In this document: piece by piece, positions 10,341 to 20,924 of the stretch
How the letters are laid out: each line of letters opens with the position of its first letter
Numbering within the stretch: the first letter of the stretch is position 1
Assembly (NCBI GenBank): GCA_020746995.1
Contig: JAGPXD010000003.1
Location: forward strand, 1,798,001-1,862,000
DNA length: 64,000 nt
Source of the DNA: Plectosphaerella cucumerina
Lineage: Eukaryota > Ascomycota > Sordariomycetes > Glomerellales > Plectosphaerellaceae
Direction: 5' to 3'
Made by a program: the position numbers and the translations under genes
The notes under the pieces: model-generated
Seen by the model: only the letters and a program-made list of their open reading frames with translations
Told to the model about the DNA's origin: nothing
Database searches by the model: none

Positions 10341-11946
10341 CTTTACGCTGGGCCTCCCGACCACCTCAAGCCCGATGCAACAGTATTGTACCGGCACCCT
10401 TCCACGACTCGAAGAACTCCCAGGCTCACTCACCTGGCGGTCACACCGAGTCGACCTTTCCAACAACACCTACTCCATTCTGCATGCGACGGCGTCTGAG
10501 CAATAAAGGCGGGAAAAAAAGTATTGGGTTGCATTTGATGAAAAAGAGGAGTCGAATTCAGTTGTCGGGCCATGCGCGGCAGGCGACTTGCGTCAGCGAG
10601 CTGCGCTGCGAGCGTGTGTCTTGGCGACGGTTTTGGTCTTCCCAGCATTTTGAAGGAACTGGCATGGCGTTATGGGTTTGAAAATCCGGTAGGCGGGAGC
10701 GTACCGGCGGCATGGCGATGATGCTTGGTGATGGCCATGGGCCTTTTCTCTGGCGTACCAGGGAATGACGACGCATAGCGCGCGACCTCGAGCATTTCAC
10801 TGAGGAAATATAACAAGTTTCCATAATCTCGGCGTCCTATGGCGTACAAGTGACTGATGTTGCGAGTGATGGCGAGGCGGGTGGTGGATGGCTCCGGCGG
10901 GCGCGGGGAACGGGAGCTCCTCACGGTTATATACCTTGGAGAGGTGGTTGATGTAGAAGCAGGGGATGGGCGGGCGATCATGGCCTGGCCATGCAGGCTC
11001 CGAGTCGAGGCGTGGGGGTGCCGTCTACAGCCGAAGGCAAGCAAGGTCCGGGATGCACTCGGTCACTGACACGTCGATTTTTGTAGTTGACATTGCAACA
11101 CTGAGATACTCTTATTGATTTTCATTTGGAATCACCCCCATCATCCCACCCCTTTCGACTTCCTTCATGAGGTGATGTAGTCAAGGGGCCATCAGACAGC
11201 CACGGCCTCTGATCGTTGGCCGCGAGCGGATCCTTCACGATATCCCTGGTCGTCCTTATCAAGTCTCCTCCTCCCCCTGTGCGTCCTGGGCATGACGTCC
11301 TCACATGCCGGCGGGCCTATGGTACACTGTGCACGCTCTGTAACATCTCGACGCCCATGACAAGTGTCTGTCGTCCCGCTCCGTTACCTTGGGGAGACTT
11401 CGGGGACGTCATTGCTTCTTGTCTTGGGCAAAAGCGTGGGGGTATGCGGCGGGCGGCACCGCGCGCGCGTGCAATATGGCCCTGCGGGCTGCGGCTGATG
11501 GGAGGCCGGGGAGTGTCCGGGGTGGTGGTTCAAGGGTGAGAAGCCCGATCGGTCTCGATGTGACCTGGAGAGGTCCGATGACCATGGTTGATGGGTAGGA
11601 AACTACTGCATGGTCACTACCAGACACGTCAGGGAATTGGAAAAGCTGTAACATTGTATCACGCATCTGAGATAATGTCACTGAAGAAAAAGTCGTGATC
11701 CATTCCTACAAAGCTACCGAACAAATGGCCGGCAGTCTTAACGTCCACCATTGGTGCCTACCTATGGTCCCATCATGCTCGCCTTTTCCCTCCCTTTCCT
11801 CTTGGTATAGTACAATAAACAAACGACCACAAGTCCCATAGCTTGGCCTGGCCTGCGAAAGGACCATTTCAAAGTGGCCGATACTGCTACCACCAGCCTA
11901 CCTCTTGGGAGACTTCAAGGCGACGGAACCTGTCACGTAGAAGAAC
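10341..11946. other. Convergent intergenic region (nmr1 / IES1-like)
   Basis: The region holds both 3' ends. AATAAA at 10502-10507 is a likely poly(A) signal for nmr1. No open frame here is supportable, and I see no repeat or RNA gene. Confidence 0.6.
10502..10507 (+). terminator. Poly(A) signal of nmr1
   Basis: AATAAA, 162 nt after the nmr1 stop codon. Confidence 0.45.
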
Positions 11947-14082
11947 CTATTCCGTCTCGGTGCCCGAATCATCGTCTCCCGGCGCCATGCCGAGAAGGGA
12001 TTGCTCAATGTCGTCGAGCTCCTCTTCCTCGCCTGCGCTGTTACCGCCCAGGGCGGTCATGTCGCCATCGTCCAGGGTGACATCCCCGTTGGCGTCGCCG
12101 TTGATGCGAACCCTCCGCTTGGCCTTGCCGTTGGTCTTGGGGACCGGCGTGCCCATGTCCATGAGCTCCGTGGCATCCGGGTCAAGGGTCTGATCGCCCA
12201 TGTCGTTGTCATCGTCGTAGAACTCTTCAACAACAGCAGGCTTCTCCCTCCTGACCCTGATGGTGGGAATGACACCCTTGTCGGTGCCCCGATAGGGCGC
12301 CCAGCGCTGCAGGCGTCTGATGCTGCGACGGATCGCTGCCGATGCCGATGCGGCTTCCTCGCCGAAATCATCGAGCTCGTCGTCGAGCTGGGCAAAGCCG
12401 CCCAGGCCCTGAGAACGGAACTTGCCGTTCGCTGACTTGATGCCCAGAGCCGCCAATTGCGACGAGACCACCTCGTCGGGGTCGCTATCATCCAGCCAGT
12501 TGTCTGTGCTGGTGACTCTTGTCCAAGCCCGGTAAACGGTGCTCTCCTTCTTCCGCAGCTTACGGGCCTTGTGGTGCTGTTTGCGGAGACCCTGATCGAG
12601 GGTGTGCTCGACACGCTGATTCCTATTACGCTCAACGGCAAGTTGGTGTGCGGTCGGGGGCCGCGGCTTTCTGGAGATGACGCCGTCAGCGTTCGCTTGG
12701 CCTGGGGCAGGCGAAGAGCCCTCGACCATCTGGTATTTCAGCGGTGCGCCGCCGCGGCGGCCTGACCCCTTTGCTATGTGGCTAAGAAGCTTGGGTGGAG
12801 GGGTAGACCGAGTGCTGTCCATGTCGGACTCGTGACGTGACGGACGTATGCGAGGCAGGATGGCGGGGCCATCTTCAGTGAAGAGTCGGTTTGGCCGTGT
12901 CCCACGCTTGTTCTGATCGATGAGCTGTTGGTCTGCCTCGAGGATCTTGGCTCGCATCTTTTGTTTCTCCTTGCCAAAGTCGATCTCGGCCTGCGTGTCC
13001 ACGTTCTCTGCCTCCTCCTGCTCCGCTGTCATCTCCTCAAGACGCGGGACGCCTTGGTTTGCAACATCGACGCCATAGTCAACTCCGGATCCAAAGGGGT
13101 TCTCGTCGCAACCTTCTTCAGTAAAGTCCGATTCGAGATAGAACCACATGATCCAGAGGAATGCCTTGGCGCGAGATTTGCTGGAGTAGTTCGTCTTCAT
13201 GACGAGATCATGGAACTCCTGACCGGGTGGGAAATGCAACTCGGCAACCTTGGCGGCGGCAGCGCAGATGACAAACAGAAGATTAACCGGGTTGGTGCGA
13301 GGTACGTTGCGGCCCTTGATCTGATTGAGAGTGTTAGGCTCCTTGCGGTCTTCTGCGCCGCCCTTCAGGATGGATTTTAGGCGGGGTGCATCCTGGAGTT
13401 GCTTGTAGGCATGGGGGTCTTGCTGAGCTTGCAGCGAGGGGATGGCATGGTAGGTTCGCAGCTGAGCGCGCATCTCGGGGAAAACTGGAAGTCATCAGGT
13501 CAGCCAGGGCTTGGTACAAGGGCAATGGGATGCAAGAGCAAGCTCACAGTTGAGGGTCGTGTTCATCCTTCCGATGTTGACGAGCAGACAGACCATTGCC
13601 ATGCCCTTGGCCGCGTCCCGATCGCTGAGGAGCTTGTCGCGCAGAACCTTGCTGGTCTTGCTGCTCCTCGACATGGTGTCGATGTACAGGTCGGCGAAAT
13701 TCTGGGGAGGTCGGTCCGGTTCGTACGAGTTCGTGAAGACATCGAGTTCGTCATCGAAGACTTGCTTGAGGAAGTCGTACTGGATGTCCTTGCGCCATAG
13801 AGGCTCGCCGTCTTCTTTCTTGAGATGCCTGATTTTGCCGATCGGGTGATTCGAGTCCTTGCCCTGCTTGCCCTTTCCGCGTGTCGTCTTCTCCGTCGGC
13901 TCTGGTGTCATGTCGTCCATTCGAGTGTCGTCCATGCGGGTGTCCTCCATCCGAGTGTCATCGTCGTCGGCGGCGGCCTGTGACATGAAGGACTTGCCCT
14001 CGGCGCGAGGAGGAGAACTGGGTGCTTCGCCATCGGATCCAGGGTCACCACCTGCCGAGCTAGTGGGAGACCGAGACGCCAT
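11947..14082 (-). CDS. IES1: INO80 chromatin-remodelling complex subunit Ies1-like
   Basis: Two exons, 13548-14082 and 11947-13484, joined across a 63-nt intron (donor GTGAGC, acceptor TTCCAG), give a 690-residue protein. The intron is phase 1 and restores the string MNTTLNFFPEMRAQLRTYH. The conserved core runs from about residue 80 to 280: LKKEDGEPLWRKDIQYDFLK, FADLYIDTMSRSSKTSKVLRDKLL, KGMAMVCLLVNIGRMNTTL, QDPHAYKQLQDAPRLKSILKG, RTNPVNLLFV and KSRAKAFLWIMWFYLESDFTEEG. This matches, from memory, the block annotated in fungi as Ino eighty subunit 1, a subunit of the nuclear INO80 remodeller. The N-terminus carries tandem TRM(D/E)D peptides. The C-terminal half is basic then acidic, apparently disordered, with RRVRINGDANGD near the end. 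The role in INO80 is inferred from family resemblance only. Confidence 0.75.
13914..13963 (-). repeat. 15-nt tandem repeat inside the IES1-like gene
   Basis: Three near-identical 15-nt units encode the repeated peptide D-T-R-M-(D/E)-D near the N-terminus. It stays in frame because the unit is a multiple of three. Confidence 0.7.
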
Positions 14083-15730
14083 CGTGAAGCTTGCTCAATG
14101 TGCAACGCGACGGCTGATGAATCGACGATGGATTGGCCGTTGGATCTGTGAGTAGCTGCGCCGTTGGTGGTCATGCGCTGGAAGAAGGAACTCCAGCGCG
14201 ACCTGCTCAGGTAATAGCGCGCACGTCGTGTTCCGGCGCGACGGAAGGCGCTCTTGGGAAACTTCGTGGTTGGAATCGAGGCCTCACGTTGCCGTTGGAG
14301 GTGGCAGAGTCGGTATGATGGAGTGAGGAAGTTGGAAGATGCCAGGTTTCTGGCAAACGGGTGGCCGGATGGGCAATTGGAAATGTGGTTGGGGAAAGAT
14401 GATTGAGGCTGCCGCCTCGTCGCACTTTCCACTGTCGAGCTTCCCAGTCCCGTCTATCCCTCTCACACAAAATGGCCCGTGCTCCTTATCGCTCTCTTAT
14501 CGTGATTTCGACTCGAGACGTTGAGCCGCGCAGCCTTGCAGTAGCCAAATCAATATTGACCACGAGTCGGAACAGCCAAAATCCATTGAGCAAGGTCTGA
14601 TCAGGCGGACAGTTTATGTCGTTTGAAGTAGCATCTGCGCATAGAAATACAAGTTTGGCGGAAGTACACGAATTGCAAATATGAGGGCGAAACCCATCCC
14701 ACCTGCAACGTTGGCTATTTACCACCGTCGCTCGGGCAAGGCTGGCGTCACGGTTGCAATCATCATCTCAGTCAGGCATCACAGTCGGGAAAATAGTGTA
14801 CTAGTAAACGTCTTGTTTTTATCGGACTTCTCAGTTGTCTGACTGGCAGTCTCCTTCCAAGAACCCATGGCACGGTGGCAGAGCGCACTCTGACCGTCCA
14901 GACCAAGTATCCGACGTCTCCAAGCTCCCTGCGCGACCTTGCGCTAGAGCCGGTGAAGACGTGTGTCCGTTCCGTCTGCCATCTGCTTGTAAGAGCAAAA
15001 ACTTTTGTGGTATCACTTTCCCTGGGTACATGACCTTCTTCCTCGAAGGCGGGAAAGACCGCGGTCGTTCATGCTCTCGTGATCGGGGTGCCAAACAATC
15101 CTTGGCTTCCGATCCAGTCCATTTTGCCTCCATCCTCGACGAGGGCCACTCCTCCAGTGGCTCGAGGGCAACATTGACCGGACGTCCGAATCCTGAGAAC
15201 CGAGAAATCCACTTTTGTCTATGAATGCACGGGCATAGTGCATGACCCTCTATCGTCGAAACGCGAGAAATGCCTCTTGGGAAACGCTGGTCGAAAGGCG
15301 AAAAATATGCGTCATCTCTGTAGCACCAGGCCAGATCCTTCCCGGGTCTGGCCAGTGCGCTAGATCAAGACAAGCCGAAGGTGGCGTGTCTCGCATCTTT
15401 CATACGCCCAGGTGCGTCTGAACGTTTCCCCCGAACGGTCTAAAGGGTATCATGATGAGGGCCGGACCGAAACAAAAGGCTCTATCGAAGTCGTTCGGGT
15501 CCTGACGCCTTATTATGCTTCTCGCTGTTGTGAGAGGCGACCGACTCGCCGGTCTGGGTCATGCTGCCGTGCCGAAATGCATGAATCGCAAAGAGAAATG
15601 CGGGAAAAGGAGAAAATGAACAAATGCGGTCCAATCCGAGAGAAGAAAAGGCGAAACGGCCTCAGAGGGCACGCGGTCGGAGAGGCATGGAAACGAGAAG
15701 CCTCGCCCGCCGTGGAAGTGGTCGTGTCGT
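14083..15730. other. Intergenic region between IES1-like and DED1
   Basis: It holds the upstream region of the IES1-like gene and the 3' flank of DED1 (both on the minus strand). Short open frames show no family resemblance. Nothing else recognised. Confidence 0.6.
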
Positions 15731-17919
15731 TTACCACCAGGACTGGCCGCCAGGGCCGCCGGGGTTGCCGTAGCTGCCACCACCGCCGCCGCCGCCGTAG
15801 CCACCGCCGTAGCCACCACCACCGCCGCTGTTGAAGCCACCGGCAGCAGGGGGACCGCCGAAGCCAGGGCCGCCGCCGCCACCGTAGCCGCCGCCACCGC
15901 CGGGAGGTCCGTTGAAGCCGCCGCCGCCGCCGCCGCCTCCGAAACCGCCACCGCCGAACTTACGGAAGTCGCGGTTGGCACCCTGTCCACGGCCGCCGCC
16001 ACGGGGACGACCACCACGGCCACCGCCACCGAAGGAAGACTCGCGGGCAATGGTCTCGAGGAACTGGGGAACCTCCTGGTTGGCCTCCTTGAGAAGCTCG
16101 AGCAGCTCACGGACGACACCGCGGTTGCCGCGGTTGAAGAAGGCAGTGGAGTGACCGGTGTTTCCGGCACGTCCGGTACGACCGATACGGTGAACGTAGT
16201 CATCGATGTCGGTGGGGAGATCGTAGTTGACGACGTGGGTGACGTTGGGGATATCGAGACCACGAGCAGCGACAGCAGTGGCGACGAGAATGGGGCAACG
16301 GCCGTTGCGGAAGAACTCGAGAGCACGCTCACGCTCGCGCTGGGTGCGGTCGCCGTGAATGGAGGTCGCGGGGAAGCTCTGGTTGATCAGGAACTCGGAC
16401 AGCGAGTCGGCCATGCGCTTGGTCTCGACGAAGATGAGAGTGAGGCCGGCGCCGTGGGTGTGAAGGATGTCGAGCAGAACGGAGCGCTTATCGACGTCCT
16501 CGACGTACTCGACCTTCTGGGTGATGTTCTCCGAAGTGGAACCGACACGACCGACGGACAGGAAGACGTAGTCCTTGAGGAAGTCGCGGGCGAGCATCTG
16601 GATGTCGCGGGGGAAGGTGGCCGAGAACATGAGGGTCTGGCGGTTCTGGACGTCGGGCATGTCCTCGCCCTCGACGATGCGGCGAATCTGGGGCTCGAAA
16701 CCCATGTCAAGCATGCGGTCAGCCTCGTCAAGGACGAGATACTTGATGTTCTGCAGGGAGATGCGACCACGCTCTATGAGGTCGACAAGACGGCCGGGAG
16801 TGGCCACGAGCAGATCACAACCGCGCTCGATCTGGCGGAGCTGCGAGCCAATGTCGGCACCACCGTAGACGACGCAGGGGCGGACCCACGAACGGTAGGC
16901 GAACTTGCGGGACTCATCGTAGATCTGAGAGACAAGCTCACGAGTGGGAGCGAGGATGAGAGAGGTGGGGTAAGCCTTGCGCTGGCGACCGAATCCAGCG
17001 CTGGGAGCTCCGGCAGGAACCACCGAGGGGCCGTTGATAAAGGCCTGGGAGAGGATGGGGAAGAGGAAACCACCCGTCTTGCCGGAACCGGTCTGGGCAC
17101 AAGCCATCAGGTCGCGACCGCCCATGACGATGGGGATCGAGTACTTCTGGACGGGAGTGGGGACCTTGTAGTGGGCGAGGGTGATGTTGGCGATGAGGTG
17201 GTCGTCAAGGGGAGGGTTGGTGAAGGAGAGAACCGGCTCGGGGACATTGTGGCCGGAAGCCTCGACGGGGATGTCGTCGTACTTCTCGAAGTTGATACCG
17301 GTGTGCTGCTTGGAAGGGTCGTCGGGGGTACCGAAGAGCTCGCGCTCCATGCGCGGGTTGGCAGGACCAGCGATGTGCTTTCCGTCGCGCCACTGGCCGT
17401 CGCCGGAGCCGCGAGCGTGCTGACCGCCGCCGCCGCCAGCGTTACCACCGTAGCCGGCACCGCCGCCGTAGCCAGCACCGCCGCCGCGGTCGCTCCATCC
17501 GCCACGACCACCACGGTTGCCGTAGGGCTGCTGAGGACCGCCGGGACCGCCAGGGCCACCACCGGGGGCACCGCCAGCGTTCATGTTCCAGTCACCGCCA
17601 CCGCGGCCAGCGCCGTAAGCAGCAGGGGCACTATAGAAAAAGATGTCAGTAAATGAGTGACGAGGGCATCGATAAACGAGTTGACTTACCCAGCCCAGGC
17701 ACTGTTGTTCAGGCCAGCAGCAGCCATGGGAGGACCACCCGGGACGGGGCCAGGGGGACCGGTAGGAGGGGGGCCGGCCATGGGGGCGCCCTGAGCGGCC
17801 GGAGGAGGCATTCCCTTGCCCCTCATATGGGGGGGAATGTACGAGCGAGCGCCGGGGCCGTTGGGGGCCTCCTGGCCAGGGCCAAGGTTGAGGCCATTCA
17901 TGTTGAGCTGGTCAGCCAT
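15731..17919 (-). CDS. DED1: ATP-dependent DEAD-box RNA helicase Ded1 (DDX3 family)
   Basis: Ded1 is a cytoplasmic RNA helicase that promotes scanning during translation initiation. Exons 17690-17919 and 15731-17630 (59-nt intron, GTAAGT..TATAG) encode 709 residues. The start is MADQLNMNGLNLGPG, which is followed by SYIPPHMRGK, an eIF4E-binding-like N-terminal motif typical of Ded1. Visible core motifs are the Q motif (VPTPVQKYSIP), motif I AQTGSGKT (255-262), PTRELVSQ, DEAD (378-381), SAT (413-415), ARGLDIPNVTHVVNYDLP and HRIGRTGRAGNTG. Gly-rich RGG-like segments flank the core (residues ~90-155 and the C-terminal ~120), and the protein ends QSWW, a Ded1 hallmark. The leader carries (CAA)7. 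The antisense strand has a long spurious frame caused by codon bias. Confidence 0.97.
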
Positions 17920-19687
17920 GTTGGGTGATTGAGGCGACCGAGAGGTTGATTCGGGTTGTTGTTGTTGTTGTTGTTGGGTGTCGATCGAAGTGTCGGCAGG
18001 GGCTCTCGGAAAGAACGCGTCGCTGGAGCGTTCTGACGAAATGGAGAGAAGGAAGACCGGCCGTAGAAAAAGACAGTCGAACCGAAACCGATGAACAGTT
18101 GAGAAGAGAAGAGACAGGTGCTTCTCTCGAGGTCTATTACGTGACAAACGGAGCGTGCAGGTCGGTCCGGGCACGTATTAGGCTTTCAGCGTCTGGTGCG
18201 TTTCCCTGGAAGAACGAGGAAATCTTCAAAGGAAAGACAAAAGACAGAAAAAACGATGATGCAGAGGTGTTTGTGGTGAGGGAGGGATGGGGTCCCAAGA
18301 TTGTGGTTGATGGGAGAGGGGGGAGGTTGTGGGAGGGAGATTGGGAGAGGGAAGGGGGAAGAAGGGAAAGGCTCTTCAAATTCGGAGGCAACACAGGCTA
18401 GAAAAAAATTGCCTGCCTGCCCTGCCTGCCCAGGTTTCGAAAAGTGTCTGAAGGTGGCTAGCCTGATCCCTGCGCAGGGCAAAAAGTTAGGGGCTGCGCG
18501 GGGGCGCTCTTGCCTCCCGCCTCGCCGCACCGCTGGCTGTCGGGCCCGCCGTCCACTAAGGCCCAGTGGGGTGGAGGTCACTGCTGGAAGGTGCTGGCAC
18601 GGGCGTGGAAGGAGCGGGGGCACAGACCACTTTTGGGAGATGCACGATCCGTGATTGGCTGCAGATGTCTCTAGGGGCTTTGGCCACCCAGTCTGCATCG
18701 AACTGGGAGGCGGTTTCGAAGGAAGGCGTGGAACCACTGGCAGGTCCCGGTTGTCACCCACTTGCCCACAACCAGAAGCCCACGACTCAGCGCAGACAAA
18801 CAAGCAGAGGTACTTCCAAGTCTGTGGCGTGGCACCACGGGCCTGAGTATGACTGATCTCATCCGGATCCCCGAGTCGCTTTGCGTAGATCCGTGCCCTT
18901 CCCCGACATTTCGGGGTCTTGAGAAAGCCCCCTTCGCCCAAGGTGCGCTGGCGCCAGCCAAGAGAGGTCTGGTGCTCGTCAGGCCTGGCCACACGACGCA
19001 GTTGCGGTCAGCCCGACACATCACGGGATGTTTGTGAGCTGAGCCGGGCCTAGATATCTGCAGGGACTTGAAGTCCGACAAAATCACGTCATAGCGGGTT
19101 TAGTACGGCTGTCGATATCAGCAAACCACCGGCGGGAAGCCGTTCACATGCAGCCATCCAAACTCCGATGTGCAGGGACAACCTGCCGTCGGCGTACCAC
19201 AGCGGCGTCGTCTTGGTGTGCTATTCCTGAGCCACTGGGCCAGCTACAGTTGGATACACGGGGCTGGCGCCTTGTTTAGCCATCAGCACGAACATCCGAC
19301 GCCACAGTCGCTGCCCAGTACTTGTCCTCGCCGACTTGAGGTGGCTCTGGCCCCGGATTGAGTCAGGTCGCCGGCAGTTCTTCATCTCTAGTCTGTTACC
19401 CAATAGCGCAACGTGTGCGGCTCCCAGTGGTTCTGACTCAATCGCGGCAAAGCACCGTGGTCGATGTTCCGTATCTCCTCTTGCCTTCTCGTCGGTTGGC
19501 CGTATCTTAGCAGACGGCGCCGACAGCAGGCCTCAGCCCACACTCACATCACCCAGCATTCACGCCCAACTCGTATTGACGCCGCAATCGACGCCTGTAA
19601 TGTTTACCGACCGAATCTAGTAGTACATCCGGGGACAGCCTCATCACGCCCCTCCCATGTTCATCCCGTCGCTCCGCGTTCGATGCC
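17920..19687. other. DED1 upstream region and PRE1 3' flank
   Basis: The first ~250 bases are the likely DED1 leader. Beyond it, the longest minus-strand frame (18186-18992) is low-complexity, Pro/Ser-rich and resembles translated promoter or leader sequence rather than a protein. No RNA gene or repeat seen. Confidence 0.55.
17956..17976 (-). repeat. (CAA)7 tract in the DED1 leader
   Basis: Read on the DED1 strand, seven CAA triplets lie about 40-60 nt upstream of the ATG. CAA repeats are unstructured in RNA, so a structure-free leader for this helicase mRNA is plausible (inference). Confidence 0.6.
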
Positions 19688-20501
19688 TTACGCGCTCCGG
19701 ACCACCCGGTCATCGTCGAACTCTATGTCGACCACACCGTCCTTGGTCACGGCCTTGACCAGCATGCCCTTGAAGTCGACGGGCATCCGCCTCTTCAGCT
19801 CATCCGTGCACATGGTCAGTATCTTGATGCCCTGGCCGAGGGTGATATCCGGGTGGTGGTGCTTGTCGAGGATGGACAGGCAGTAGTATCTGGTGGGGGC
19901 ACAATGTCAGTCTGATGGGCCTGGTCTGTGGTGCGGGCAAGGAGACATACTGTGCGTAGCCGTGGGCGGCGTAGGGGACGGGCGCCAGCGACGCAAGGTA
20001 GTCCATCCAGTAGAGGGCGGGCTTGTGGGTGATGGGGTCGACACCGCCGAGCAGGAGGTTGACGTTGTAGGGCTTTCTGGAGCGGAGGCTGGAGGCCAGC
20101 TCGCCGCGGACGAAGTGGGCGACGGCCGAGGGGGAGAGGTCGGTCTCATTGCGCATCGAGTAGAGCTGAGCGTTCGCTTGGATGTACTCGGCAAACTGTA
20201 CTGGAGGTGGGAAGGTAAGGTCAGCGACCAACGCATCTACAACGCCCATGGCGAGGGGCAACGTTTGGGACAAGTCCGGGAGGGCCGCAAACCTGTGTCA
20301 CCCGCCTCTCCGGAGAAGGCCATCAGAGTGTGCTTGTTGAGCTGCCTCGTCTTGTCGTCGGACGTCTTGAGGATGGTTGCGCCACGCATGGCAGCTTTGG
20401 ACGCCGCGATGATGGTAAAGTCCTTGCCCGTGATTCCCAAAAGGACCTCCCTGGACGACGGTCAGCGCATGCATGGGAACTATTGTGCAAGGTACGCACA
20501 T
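19688..20501 (-). CDS. PRE1: 20S proteasome subunit beta-4 (Pre1/PSMB2)
   Basis: This is a non-catalytic beta subunit of the 20S proteasome core, in cytosol and nucleus. Four coding exons, 20500-20501, 20293-20450, 19951-20200 and 19688-19889, encode 203 residues. The protein begins MEVLLGITGKDFTIIAASK and contains KTSDDKTRQLNKHTLMAFSG, VQFAEYIQANAQLYSMRNE, FVRGELASSLRSRKPYNVNL, LYWMDYLASL and YYCLSILDKHHHPDITL, all typical of beta-4. It lacks the N-terminal Thr of active beta subunits, as the family does. The first intron (20451-20499, donor GTGCGT, acceptor GTCCAG, branch GCTGAC) splits the initiator codon as AT|G. No other nearby ATG gives the conserved MEVLLGI start. It is divergent from RRP9 with only 423 bp between start codons. 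Confidence 0.93.
20451..20499 (-). other. PRE1 intron that splits the start codon (AT|G)
   Basis: Read on the minus strand: ...CAAGAT|GTGCGTACC...GCTGACCGTCGTCCAG|GGAGGTCC. Joining gives ATG GAG GTC, the conserved Met-Glu-Val start. The intron is 49 nt and has a normal donor, branch and acceptor. Confidence 0.75.
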
Positions 20502-20924
20502 CTTGACTGCTGGTTGCGATTTCGTGTAGGGGAGCTGTGTGGTTGATGATCGTGGCCTTGATTGCGTTGGTAGGTAGGTAAGGTAGTTGCAGCAGCTGTC
20601 GTGAGGTCGTTCCCAGCTGCGGATGGAGCTCCCTCTCCGACGCGCAGGCAAGCTACAGCCTGGCCCAGTGTCGTCCACCAAACGCAGTACTGCCGCCGCC
20701 GACCGCTTGGGATCTCTCGTTCCCCGGCCTGCAACGATGAAGGCGCCTCCATTGGCTACGCCTGCCCCACCAGCCAGATCCCCGAATTGGCGGCAGACCC
20801 ACCTGCCGAACTTTTTTTCTGAAGCCCGCCGGGCGAGAGAGTGCATCGAGGAAAAAAAGTCACGAGCGGCAAGCCAGTGCAAGTCGTCCGCTGCACCTTC
20901 ACCACCACACCGGCGCAGCCCACC
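20502..20924. promoter_or_regulatory. Bidirectional promoter region PRE1 / RRP9
   Basis: Only 423 bp separate the two divergent start codons, so both core promoters and leaders must fit here. No yeast-type PACE element (GGTGGCAAA) is visible. No other sites can be named with confidence. Confidence 0.55.

Noticed and set aside
16151..17656. 501-codon plus-strand open frame
   Set aside because: It lies exactly antisense to the DED1 coding exon. Its Val/Asp/Gly-rich composition is what GC-biased codons produce on the opposite strand.
18186..18992. 268-codon minus-strand open frame upstream of DED1
   Set aside because: Pro/Ser-rich low-complexity translation of leader or promoter sequence; no domain, and it ends just where the DED1 leader begins.
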